Source: Myxococcales bacterium
Lineage (GTDB): Bacteria > Myxococcota_A > Polyangia > Polyangiales > JAFGIB01
DNA: 33,511 bases
Direction: 5' to 3'
Assembly: GCA_028817855.1 (NCBI GenBank)
Contig: JAPPOT010000261.1
Coordinates: 1 to 33,511 of the forward strand
How positions within the stretch are numbered: the first letter of the stretch is position 1; the number at the start of each line of letters is the position of its first letter. Made by a program: the position numbers and the translations under genes. Shown here in pieces: positions 15,756-22,355 of the stretch. The notes under the pieces are model-generated. The model saw only the letters and a program-made list of their open reading frames with translations, was not told the origin of the DNA and did no database searches.

Positions 15756-16001
15756 GTGCTGGGCCCTGACAGCGGCAAGCAACTGAGGACCTTCGCGAGG
15801 ATGGGTGCCGTCGGCATCGAGCTCGCGCTCTCGATCATCATCGGGGTCTTCGCCGGACGTTGGCTGGACCGGAAAGTCGATACCGAACCCCTCTTCACCA
15901 TAGTCGGACTGATTCTCGGCGTGGCCGCGGGCTTCAAGAGCCTCTATCAGACGGCCAAGCGACAGCAGCAGAAGGCTTCCCAGGAAACGGACGATGAATA
16001 G
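15756..16001 (+). CDS. atpZ: AtpZ/AtpI-like ATP synthase accessory protein
   Basis: The product (81 residues from GTG 15756) has two transmembrane helices separated by GRWLDRKVDTEPLF, then GVAAGFKSLYQTAKR. This is the AtpZ pattern (Gly-rich helix, LD after the first helix, GxxxGF at the end of the second). GTG 15756 has AGGAGGTG nine bases upstream. Frame-compatible starts at TTG 15690 and GTG 15744 are less well placed. It overlaps atpI by eight bases and opens the Fo cluster. AtpZ works with AtpI in Mg2+/Ca2+ handling or assembly of the synthase in some bacteria; the exact role here is not known. Confidence 0.8.
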   Translation: MLGPDSGKQLRTFARMGAVGIELALSIIIGVFAGRWLDRKVDTEPLFTIVGLILGVAAGFKSLYQTAKRQQQKASQETDDE

Positions 16002-16383
16002 GGCGATCGCCGAACGTATGACGTGGGTCATCACGGGGCTGGGGATCCTGGCCGCGGGGGCCGCCTATGTCGCCTTCGGCCTGCTCACGGCGCGCAGTGT
16101 CGCCGCCGGGGCCGCGCTGGGCGTAGCCAACTGGATGCTGCTGCGCTACATCGTCGGCCGCGTGGTGGGCGGTAACGTGAAAAACCAGGCGGGTTTCACC
16201 TTTGTACTGATGATCAAGATGGGCGCCCTGATGGGTCTCATCTTCATCCTGATCAAGGCGGGGATGGTCGAGATCCTCCCCTTCACGCTCGGGCTGAGCA
16301 CCCTGATGGTGGGTGTCCTGGGCGGTGCCTTCTTCCACATCTTGACCGCGAGCCCCGAGGCTCACGCGGAGAGCGAGCGCTGA
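15994..16383 (+). CDS. atpI: ATP synthase subunit I-like protein
   Basis: The 129-residue product has four predicted membrane helices (about residues 9-30, 34-55, 66-86 and 92-114), fitting AtpI. In bacteria AtpI helps assemble the c-ring. It starts within the end of atpZ (ATG 15994, atpZ stop 15999-16001) and ends two bases before atpB, so translation is probably coupled. Sequence conservation in AtpI is weak; the assignment leans on size, topology and position. Confidence 0.8.
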   Translation: MNRAIAERMTWVITGLGILAAGAAYVAFGLLTARSVAAGAALGVANWMLLRYIVGRVVGGNVKNQAGFTFVLMIKMGALMGLIFILIKAGMVEILPFTLGLSTLMVGVLGGAFFHILTASPEAHAESER

Positions 16384-16384
16384 G

Positions 16385-17191
16385 ATGCCGCACGGAGAAT
16401 CCTGGTTCAGCTTCCTTCCCTTCCACGACCGGCTGGTGCACCTGGCGCACACGCACGGTGGATGGCCCCTCAATGACGAGGGGCACACCTGGATCACCGG
16501 CGGGCACGCCGGCGTACAGCACGTCTACGCCGCGATCTTCGTGCTGAGCCTGCTGGCGATCATCTCGGTCGTCACCGACACCAGCATCCGCAACGCCGGC
16601 AAGGATCTGCTGCCGCACGAGAAGCTGACGATCCGCAACTTCGCCGAGCTCTTCGTGGGCGGCGCCTACAACATGATGTCGGACATCATGGGTGCGAAGG
16701 CCGCGCGCTACTTCCTGCCCCTGATCGGCACCTGCGCCTTCTTCATCCTCTTCTCCAACGCCCTGGGTCTGATCCCCGGCTTCCTGCCGTCGACGGACAA
16801 CCTCAACACGACGCTCGCCTGCGGCATCGTAATCTTCGTCGTCACCCACATCTACGGGCTCAAGGAGAACGGCTGGAACCACGTCAAGCACCTCTTCGGC
16901 CCGATCATCAGCCTGCCGGCCCTGCCGCTCATGCTGCTGATGTTCGCAATCGAGTGCATCAGCCACATCGCGCGCCCGGCGTCGCTCGCCATCCGCCTGA
17001 TGGCCAACATGACGGCGGACCACAAGGTCCTGACCATCTTCCTGGGCTTCATGTCCGGGATCGCGATCCTCTTCCCGCTGCCCCTACCGGTCTACGTGCT
17101 GGGCACGCTGGTGGTGATCGTACAGACGTTGGTGTTCTGCCTGCTTTCCACCGTGTACATCGCGATGGCGATCGAGCACGCGGAGCACTGA
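16385..17191 (+). CDS. atpB: ATP synthase Fo subunit a
   Basis: The 268-residue product is a standard subunit a. The essential Arg of the proton half-channel is Arg204 in [10 protein letters not shown], preceded by [18 protein letters not shown] (125-132) and the C-terminal helix pair (about 212-262) are also typical. The N-terminus is extended and His-rich before the first helix near residue 50. It forms the stator half-channel against the c-ring in the inner membrane. It begins one base after the atpI stop. Confidence 0.96.
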   Translation: MPHGESWFSFLPFHDRLVHLAHTHGGWPLNDEGHTWITGGHAGVQHVYAAIFVLSLLAIISVVTDTSIRNAGKDLLPHEKLTIRNFAELFVGGAYNMMSDIMGAKAARYFLPLIGTCAFFILFSNALGLIPGFLPSTDNLNTTLACGIVIFVVTHIYGLKENGWNHVKHLFGPIISLPALPLMLLMFAIECISHIARPASLAIRLMANMTADHKVLTIFLGFMSGIAILFPLPLPVYVLGTLVVIVQTLVFCLLSTVYIAMAIEHAEH

Positions 17192-17222
17192 GAGAGAGAC
17201 GAGTAGTTAGACGATTTCGTGT

Positions 17223-17257
17223 CGGGCACGGCCCGGCCAACAGCCCCACCGGGGGCT
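17223..17257 (+). promoter_or_regulatory. two hairpins in the atpE leader
   Basis: CGGGC-ACG-GCCCG (17223-17235) and AGCCCC-ACCG-GGGGCT (17242-17257) are perfect short stem-loops in the 80-nt gap between atpB and atpE. The second ends three bases before the atpE Shine-Dalgarno AAGGAG. Such structures could stabilise the 5' end of an atpE message or set its translation, since subunit c is needed in many copies. Confidence 0.45.
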
Positions 17258-17271
17258 CAAGGAGACTTTCG

Positions 17272-17592
17272 ATGAAGAAGATGTGGCTTCGGTTCTGGTC
17301 CTTCGGCGTGACCCTCCTGGCGACCTCCACGGCCTTCGCGCAGGAGGCTGCCGGCGGTGAGTCGAACATGGGCATGTACGCGATCGGCGCCGGTCTCGGC
17401 ATCGGCATCGCCGCCGCGGGCTGCGGCCTCGGTCAGGGTCGCGCCGGTGCGGCCGCCCTCGACGGCATCGCGCGCAACCCAAACGCGTCGGACAAGCTGT
17501 TCACCCCGATGATCCTCGTGCTGGCGCTGATCGAGTCCCTGGCGATTTACGCCCTGGTCATCTCGTTCATGCTGCTCGGCAACATCGAGTAG
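17272..17592 (+). CDS. atpE: ATP synthase Fo subunit c with signal peptide
   Basis: The ATG at 17272 has AAGGAG at a proper distance. The product (106 residues) starts with a cleavable-looking signal peptide, MKKMWLRF to STAFA (about residue 23), an N-terminal extension beyond the usual 75-90-residue subunit c. The hairpin has GLGQG in helix 1 (Gln55), the polar loop GIARNP, and the ion carboxylate Glu88 in IESLAIY of helix 2, followed by Ser89 and Tyr93. Gln55, Glu88, Ser89 and Tyr93 fall at positions that bind Na+ in the Ilyobacter tartaricus c-ring. No b, delta or F1 genes follow, so those are elsewhere. Confidence 0.95.
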   Translation: MKKMWLRFWSFGVTLLATSTAFAQEAAGGESNMGMYAIGAGLGIGIAAAGCGLGQGRAGAAALDGIARNPNASDKLFTPMILVLALIESLAIYALVISFMLLGNIE

Positions 17593-17600
17593 CGCCCTCA

Positions 17601-17644
17601 CGCGGCCAGGAGCCCCCTCCCCGTTTGGCCGCGGGCGAGGGGGC
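17601..17644 (+). terminator. interleaved inverted repeats downstream of atpE (pseudoknot or alternative hairpins)
   Basis: Four 8-nt arms occur in the order A-B-A'-B'. A CGCGGCCA (17601-17608) pairs exactly with A' TGGCCGCG (17626-17633). B GCCCCCTC (17612-17619) pairs exactly with B' GAGGGGGC (17637-17644). The linkers are 3, 6 and 3 nt. Both pairings can form together only as a pseudoknot, otherwise they compete. It lies 8 nt after the atpE stop and just before the end of the convergent small gene. It probably ends transcription, but there is no T-run. Confidence 0.5.
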
Positions 17645-17649
17645 GCCGC

Positions 17650-17781
17650 TCACTGGAACCAACCGGCCAACAGTCGATAGAGCAAGGCCGATCCCACGAT
17701 CAGGCCCAGCAGTAGCTGCGCGCGCTTTGCGATCTGCGCCCGCCTCGCGCCGGTGGGCATGTTCGGATCCTTGCGAGCCAT
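17650..17781 (-). CDS. 43-residue single-helix membrane peptide
   Basis: An ATG at 17781 (minus strand), nine bases after the dehydrogenase stop, is preceded by GAGAGG at a normal distance. It opens a 43-codon frame: a basic, soluble start (MARKDPNMPTGARRAQ), one hydrophobic helix (about residues 23-36, LLLGLIVGSALLYR) and a short end, AGWFQ. The Arg-rich segment before the helix predicts the N-terminus in the cytoplasm. The small size, good ribosome site and tight spacing to the dehydrogenase gene support a real gene in its operon. No family recognised. Confidence 0.55.
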   Translation of the reverse strand: MARKDPNMPTGARRAQIAKRAQLLLGLIVGSALLYRLLAGWFQ

Positions 17782-17790
17782 GCGCGCCTC

Positions 17791-18759
17791 TCACGTGCCA
17801 GGGGGCATGATGCGTGCCCGCGGGCCCCACTGGCGAATGTGGGGCAGGCTGGCGTAGAGCAGCCGATGGTAGAGCCGGCGCGGTAGCATGCGGCGCAGCA
17901 ACGCGAAGAGGTGCGCGTCGATCGTCGCCGGCACCCGCAGGGGCGGTCTGCGGGCCTCGACCGTGCGCACCACCGTGCGGGCCACGCTGTCGGGCGTGGA
18001 TGGCACCCGCTTCATCACGCGCGCGATGAAGCCCTCCATGTGCTTGTAGTGGTTGTAGTAGGGGTCCGAGAAGGCCTCCTTGCTCGCCTCGGACAGACCG
18101 GTCCAGCGCACCTTCTCGAAGCCGTCGGAGTTGATGAAGCCAGGCTCGATCAGGGAGACGCGCACGTTCCAGGGGCGCACTTCGTACCAGAGCGCCTCGC
18201 TGGCGCCCTCGAGCGCGAACTTGGAGGCGCTGTAGGCGCTCATGGTCGGCATCGCCATCATGCCCCCGACCGAGCTCACGTTGAGGATTCTCCCGAAGCA
18301 CTGGGCGCGCATGCGCGGCAGTACCAGGCGCGTGAGCTCCATCGGCGAGCGGAAGTTGATGTCCATCTGGGCCAGGCGGTCGGCCTCGGTGACGTGCTCG
18401 ACGACCGAGCGGTAGGCAACGCCCGCGTTGTTGATCAGCACGTCGATGCCATCCCAGTCGGCGTTAGCCTCGCCCACCACCCTGCGGCGCTGCTTGGCGT
18501 CGGTCACGTCGAGCGGACGCAGCCGCACGCGCGCGGACTCCTCGATGCCGGCCTCGGCGAAGCGCGCCAGAGACGCCTCGCGGGCTGTGAGGATCAAGCG
18601 GTGCTCGGTGTCGAGCAGCCGCCTCGCGATCGACAGGCCCAGTCCCGCACTGGCGCCGGTCAGCAGGATGCGCAGGGAGCCAGGATCGTGACGGGGCGCG
18701 CCCGAGAGGGAGGGCGGTGGCCTCTGGAGTGCGACGGGGTCGGAGTCGGAGCCGGGCAT
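17791..18759 (-). CDS. short-chain dehydrogenase/reductase
   Basis: The 322-residue product from ATG 18759 is a classical SDR. After about 25 variable residues it has the cofactor motif TGASAGLG, then DVTD, INNAG, and the catalytic Ser in VSSVGG with Tyr-x3-Lys (YSASK). It ends with a C-terminal extension of about 80 residues rich in Arg and aromatic residues. TGASAGLG with Ala/Arg context after the first strand (TAREASL) suggests NADP(H). The frame is open to 19038, but ATG 18810 and others upstream overlap the divergent thioesterase start and lack family support. Substrate unknown; the hydrophobic tail region is typical of SDRs acting on lipids or steroids at membranes. Confidence 0.9.
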   Translation of the reverse strand: MPGSDSDPVALQRPPPSLSGAPRHDPGSLRILLTGASAGLGLSIARRLLDTEHRLILTAREASLARFAEAGIEESARVRLRPLDVTDAKQRRRVVGEANADWDGIDVLINNAGVAYRSVVEHVTEADRLAQMDINFRSPMELTRLVLPRMRAQCFGRILNVSSVGGMMAMPTMSAYSASKFALEGASEALWYEVRPWNVRVSLIEPGFINSDGFEKVRWTGLSEASKEAFSDPYYNHYKHMEGFIARVMKRVPSTPDSVARTVVRTVEARRPPLRVPATIDAHLFALLRRMLPRRLYHRLLYASLPHIRQWGPRARIMPPGT

Positions 18760-18808
18760 GCGGACGGGGTCCTCTCCATGGTATGGAGCGGGGTCGTATG
18801 AGGCCAGC

Positions 18809-19276
18809 ATGACAGCGCGTGACCCGGAAAAGCTCAAGCAGAAGCTCTTCGACTTTGCGAAGGACTTCCCCTTCTTCAAGCACATGGGCTTCGAGCTCAT
18901 CGACTTCGGACCGCAGTGGGCGAAGGCGAAGATCACGCTCAAGGACGAGTTGCGCAATCCCAACGGCGTCATGCACGGCGGGGTGGTGGCGACGCTGATG
19001 GACGCTGCCATCACCCAGTCCATGCTGACGACCGACATCTACCAGGAGATCCGCGACACGCGCGGGCAGATGACGACCGTGGACCTGCGTGTGAAGTACC
19101 TGCGACCGCTGACGAAGGGCACCGCGACCTGCGAGGCGGAGATCACGCACCTGGGGCGCCGCATCGCCCACGCCAGCGCCACCGTGAAGAACGACGACGG
19201 CAAGGTGGTCGCGACCGGCGACTCGATCCTGATCATCACGCTGGGTGATCGAAAGCCGGAGGCGAAGGCGGGCTGA
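18809..19276 (+). CDS. PaaI-family hotdog thioesterase
   Basis: The product (155 residues from ATG 18809, GAGG just upstream) has the PaaI pattern: NPNGVMHGGVVATLMDAAIT, in which HGG and the Asp of the long helix shape the active site, then TVDLRVKYLRP and a final strand GDSILIIT. These enzymes hydrolyse acyl-CoA thioesters as tetramers in the cytoplasm. The start lies inside the region upstream of the divergent dehydrogenase, only 49 bp from its start, so they may share a regulatory region. Acyl substrate unknown. Confidence 0.92.
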   Translation: MTARDPEKLKQKLFDFAKDFPFFKHMGFELIDFGPQWAKAKITLKDELRNPNGVMHGGVVATLMDAAITQSMLTTDIYQEIRDTRGQMTTVDLRVKYLRPLTKGTATCEAEITHLGRRIAHASATVKNDDGKVVATGDSILIITLGDRKPEAKAG

Positions 19277-19288
19277 GCGGCCGGCGCG

Positions 19289-20140
19289 CTACGCGCGCAG
19301 CAGCTGCTGGTGGGCGCTCGCGAGCTGCTCGGTGATCGGCCCCGGCTCACCGCGGCTGAGGGCCTCTCCATCGAGCGAGGCGATGCGCACAACGCCGGCC
19401 CCGGAGCCGGTCATGAAGCACTCGTCTGCGCCGAAGATGTCCATGCGTCCGAGGGTCTGCACGCGCGTCTCGATGCCGCGCGCGGCGGCGAGCTCGAGCA
19501 CGGCGCGGCGCGTGATGCCGTCGAGGGCGCCGTCGCTTGTGGGCGGTGTCATCAACACGCCTTCGCGCACCACGAAGACGTTCGCCACCGTGGCCTCGGC
19601 CACCTGCCCCTGCAGGTTGAGCATCAGGGCCTCGTCGGCGCCCTGCCGGCGGGCCTCGCCGCGGGCCATCACGTTGTTGAGGTAGTTGAGTGTCTTGACG
19701 CGCGGGTCGAGCACGTCCGCGGGGGGGCGCCGCACGCTGCTGGTGATCATCGAGAGCCCGGCGCGGCGCTGCGCGTCAGAGAAGAGCGCGATTCGGTCCG
19801 CGATGCAGATCACCCTCGGCCGCTCGCACTGGGTCGGATCGATGCCGAGGGGGCCCGCGCCGCGCGTCACGATCAGGCGCAGGTAGGCGTCGCCGTCTCC
19901 GTGGGCGTCCAGCACCTTCTGGACGACCTCGCGCATGGCCGCCGCGCCGCCGGGCACTTCCAGATGTAGCGCGCGGGCGCCGTGTCCGAGGCGTTCGAGG
20001 TGCAGGTCGAGTCGGAAGGCGCGGCGGTCGAAAGCCCGGATGCCCTCGAAGACGCCATCGCCGTAGAGCAGGCCGTGGTCGTTCACGGGCACGGACGCGT
20101 CTGCGCCCTCGACCGGCTCGCCATCGATGAAGACCTTCAT
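19289..20140 (-). CDS. ilvE: class IV aminotransferase (branched-chain type)
   Basis: The 283-residue product has the fold-type IV pyridoxal phosphate (PLP) pattern: DHGLLYGDGVFEGIRAF (residues 21-37), PLP-binding Lys149 in RVKTLNYLNNVMA, Glu182 in VAEATVANVF, and TPPTSDGALDGITR. These fit branched-chain amino-acid aminotransferase, which exchanges amino groups between Leu/Ile/Val and 2-oxoglutarate. D-amino acid transaminase or aminodeoxychorismate lyase belong to the same fold and cannot be wholly excluded. Its start overlaps the end of the IclR regulator gene by four bases (ATGA), so both come from one message and the regulator may control it. Confidence 0.88.
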   Translation of the reverse strand: MKVFIDGEPVEGADASVPVNDHGLLYGDGVFEGIRAFDRRAFRLDLHLERLGHGARALHLEVPGGAAAMREVVQKVLDAHGDGDAYLRLIVTRGAGPLGIDPTQCERPRVICIADRIALFSDAQRRAGLSMITSSVRRPPADVLDPRVKTLNYLNNVMARGEARRQGADEALMLNLQGQVAEATVANVFVVREGVLMTPPTSDGALDGITRRAVLELAAARGIETRVQTLGRMDIFGADECFMTGSGAGVVRIASLDGEALSRGEPGPITEQLASAHQQLLRA

Positions 20141-20907
20141 GTTCGACTCCTTTCGGCCTCCCGCTGGGGGCCCCCCATGCGCGCTTCGATCTCGCGCGCC
20201 GCACGCTTCACGCGCTCGATGACGTCAGCGTCCTCGAGCTGGGCGAGGCGCGTGCTCGGCAGCGCCACGCAGATGGCTCCGGTGATCTCACCGCGCAAGA
20301 AGATCGGCGCAGCGATCACGGACAGCCCCTCGAGCCACTCCTGGCGGTTCTGGGCGTGACCGTCGCTCCTCGCCTGCTCGACCTCGCGCGCGAGGGCTAC
20401 CTCGCTGCGCAGCGTATGCTCGGTAAAGGGCGTCGTCTCGCCATTGCGCACCAGCTCGGGCGCGTGGGCCAGGTAGAGCTTGCCGACCGCGGTCGCGTGC
20501 ACCGGCACCTCGGAGCCGACCGGCGGCGAGGCGCGCAGCAGCCCCGTGCCCTCGACCTTCTCGAGCACGACCAGACGGCCATCACGCGCAGCGACCAGGA
20601 AGAAGGTCTCGCCCAGCGAGGCGGCCTCCGCTTCGAGCACGGCGCGCCCGGCGACGACCAGAGGCTCCCGGGCGAGCACGCCCAGGCCGAGCGCCAGCAG
20701 CGCGATGCCCGGGCGATAGCGCCCCGACTCGTCCTGCTCGACCAGCTGGCGACGCCGCAGCGTGCTCAGCAGGCGATGGGCGCTGCTCTTGGGCATGTCG
20801 AGCGCGCGCCCGATCGCGCTCACGCCCTGGGGCGCGTCCTCGGCGTGCAGGTGGAAGAGCACGTCGAGCGCCTTGTCGATGGCGGTGGGTTGGTCGGTCG
20901 ACTGCAT
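20137..20907 (-). CDS. IclR-family transcriptional regulator
   Basis: The 256-residue product has an N-terminal winged helix-turn-helix (about residues 8-70: KALDVLFHLH, GVSAIGRALDMPKSSAHRLLSTL, QDESGRYRPG) and the IclR effector domain from about 80, with VPVHATAVGKLYLA and the late GLSVIAAPIF and ICVALPS. These proteins bind small metabolites such as organic or aromatic acids. It is the first gene before the aminotransferase and has a repeated palindromic site just upstream of its own start, so auto-control of the pair is likely. The effector is unknown. Confidence 0.93.
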   Translation of the reverse strand: MQSTDQPTAIDKALDVLFHLHAEDAPQGVSAIGRALDMPKSSAHRLLSTLRRRQLVEQDESGRYRPGIALLALGLGVLAREPLVVAGRAVLEAEAASLGETFFLVAARDGRLVVLEKVEGTGLLRASPPVGSEVPVHATAVGKLYLAHAPELVRNGETTPFTEHTLRSEVALAREVEQARSDGHAQNRQEWLEGLSVIAAPIFLRGEITGAICVALPSTRLAQLEDADVIERVKRAAREIEARMGGPQREAERSRT

Positions 20908-20913
20908 TCCAAC

Positions 20914-20950
20914 GTTCCGTATTATAGAACGGCGTGCTGTGTTATGGAAC
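20914..20950. promoter_or_regulatory. probable IclR-type operator: two repeats 20 bp apart
   Basis: Seven bases upstream of the regulator start, the sequence holds GTTCCGTATTATAGAAC (20914-20930), with GTTC/GAAC ends in inverted order. It also holds a direct repeat GTATTATAGAACG (20919-20931) and GTGTTATGGAACG (20939-20951), whose starts are exactly 20 bp, or two helical turns, apart. The AT-rich cores differ from the GC-rich surroundings. This suits cooperative binding of IclR dimers on one DNA face and probably overlaps the promoter. Confidence 0.5.
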
Positions 20951-21001
20951 GAGGCTCAACATAGACCCGTCCCGCGGCACGCGCAAGGCGACCTCGGCCT
21001 G

Positions 21002-22354
21002 CTAGCGCGGCGGCTTCACGGTGCCGAAGGCCGATGAGGCGGCCTCTGGCGGTTCCGAGCGCGGCGTCGGCGGAGGCGGAGGCACCGATGGCGGCGGTGC
21101 ATCACCCGGATCGGGATCCAGGCGCTGCTTGGCTACTGCTCCCAGGTCGACCCCCGTGACTGCCTTGATCTGCTCGTTGGCGCTGACCAGCTTGCCCGCC
21201 AGCTCCGGCCCGCTGGCCCCGGCGTCGCCCCGCGCGGTGCCGAGCAGCGTGACGCGGTCCACCTTGAGCCCGCCGATCTGGGCGAGCTTCTCGGTGACCG
21301 GCAGCAGCTTCTGCATCAGCAGCGCGTCGCGCCCGGCCGCGCCGCTCTGGGCGTAGCCAGCCGCCAGGTCCTTGAGCACCTGCGCGGTGGCGCGCCCCGA
21401 CTGGATCACCTTGGCCGCCTCGGCCTTGGCGTGCTCCTCCGCCTTGCGCTTGGTCGCCAGGGCGGGCTGCAGCACGTCCGCGTCCAGCTGCCGGCGCACC
21501 TGCTCGATGCGCGCCAGCTGCATCTGCACCTGGGCCTGGGCCTCCACGATCAGGGCGTGCACGTCGGCGCGCTCCTTGGCGATGCTCGCCTCACGCTGGG
21601 TCTCGGCGTCGGCCACGCGCCGGTCGTTTTCCTTGCGCGCGATCTCGATCGCCGCCGAGATCTTCGCCAGCTCGGCGTTCATCGTGTTGTACCACTTCTT
21701 CTCGGCCGCCTCGGCCTGGGCCTCGGCCTCGGCCAGCTGGGCGTCTCGCCTGATCTCGGCGCTCAGTCGCCGGCCGATCGCGTCCAGGTAGCCGACCTGA
21801 TCGGACACGTTCTGGATCTTGAGGGTGTCGAGCACCAGGCCGAGCCGGTTGAAGTCGTGCTCGGCCTCGCCCGCCAGCTGGGTGGCGAAGCGCTCCTTGT
21901 CCTGGTTGACCTCCTCGGGCGTGAGGGTCGCCAGCACGCCGCGCAGGTTCCCCTCCAGGGTGTCCTGGGCGAACTTCTTGATCTGGTCGCGGCCGTGGCC
22001 GAGGAAGCGCTCGAGGGCGTTGTTGAGCAGCGGCTCCTCACCCGGAATCTTGATGTTCGCCACGCCCTGCACGCTGAGCGGGATGCCGCCCTTGGAGTAG
22101 GCGTTGTGGACTTGGACGTCGATGATCATGTTCGTCAGGTCCATGCGCGAGACCGTCTCGAAGAGCGGGATGCGCACGCCCCGGCCGCCGCGAATGATGC
22201 GGTAGCCCTTGAGGTTGTGGTCGCGCCCGCGCCGCCGCCGGCCGGCGAAAACCAGCACCTCGTTGGGTTGGCAGACGTAGAGCAGGCGCGTGAGGATCAC
22301 GACGAGGGTCGTGAGCGCGATTCCGAGGATGCCGAGGATTGCAGCGGTTCCCAT
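21002..22354 (-). CDS. flotillin-like SPFH protein, second paralogue
   Basis: The product (450 residues from ATG 22354) starts with one membrane helix (about 3-22), followed by VCQPNEVLVFAGRRR and an SPFH domain (about 60-220). A long Ala/Glu/Lys-rich coiled coil (about 200-345) carries EIARKEN and AEAQAEAAEKK, and the tail is rich in Pro and Ser. It begins one base after the stop of its paralogue (TGACATG), and shares with it the VFAGR/IVTGR, MDLT, AYSKG and DTLKIQNV segments. Flotillins scaffold membrane microdomains. A frame extension to 22390 overlaps the upstream gene and is not needed. Confidence 0.9.
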   Translation of the reverse strand: MGTAAILGILGIALTTLVVILTRLLYVCQPNEVLVFAGRRRRGRDHNLKGYRIIRGGRGVRIPLFETVSRMDLTNMIIDVQVHNAYSKGGIPLSVQGVANIKIPGEEPLLNNALERFLGHGRDQIKKFAQDTLEGNLRGVLATLTPEEVNQDKERFATQLAGEAEHDFNRLGLVLDTLKIQNVSDQVGYLDAIGRRLSAEIRRDAQLAEAEAQAEAAEKKWYNTMNAELAKISAAIEIARKENDRRVADAETQREASIAKERADVHALIVEAQAQVQMQLARIEQVRRQLDADVLQPALATKRKAEEHAKAEAAKVIQSGRATAQVLKDLAAGYAQSGAAGRDALLMQKLLPVTEKLAQIGGLKVDRVTLLGTARGDAGASGPELAGKLVSANEQIKAVTGVDLGAVAKQRLDPDPGDAPPPSVPPPPPTPRSEPPEAASSAFGTVKPPR

Positions 22355-22355
22355 G

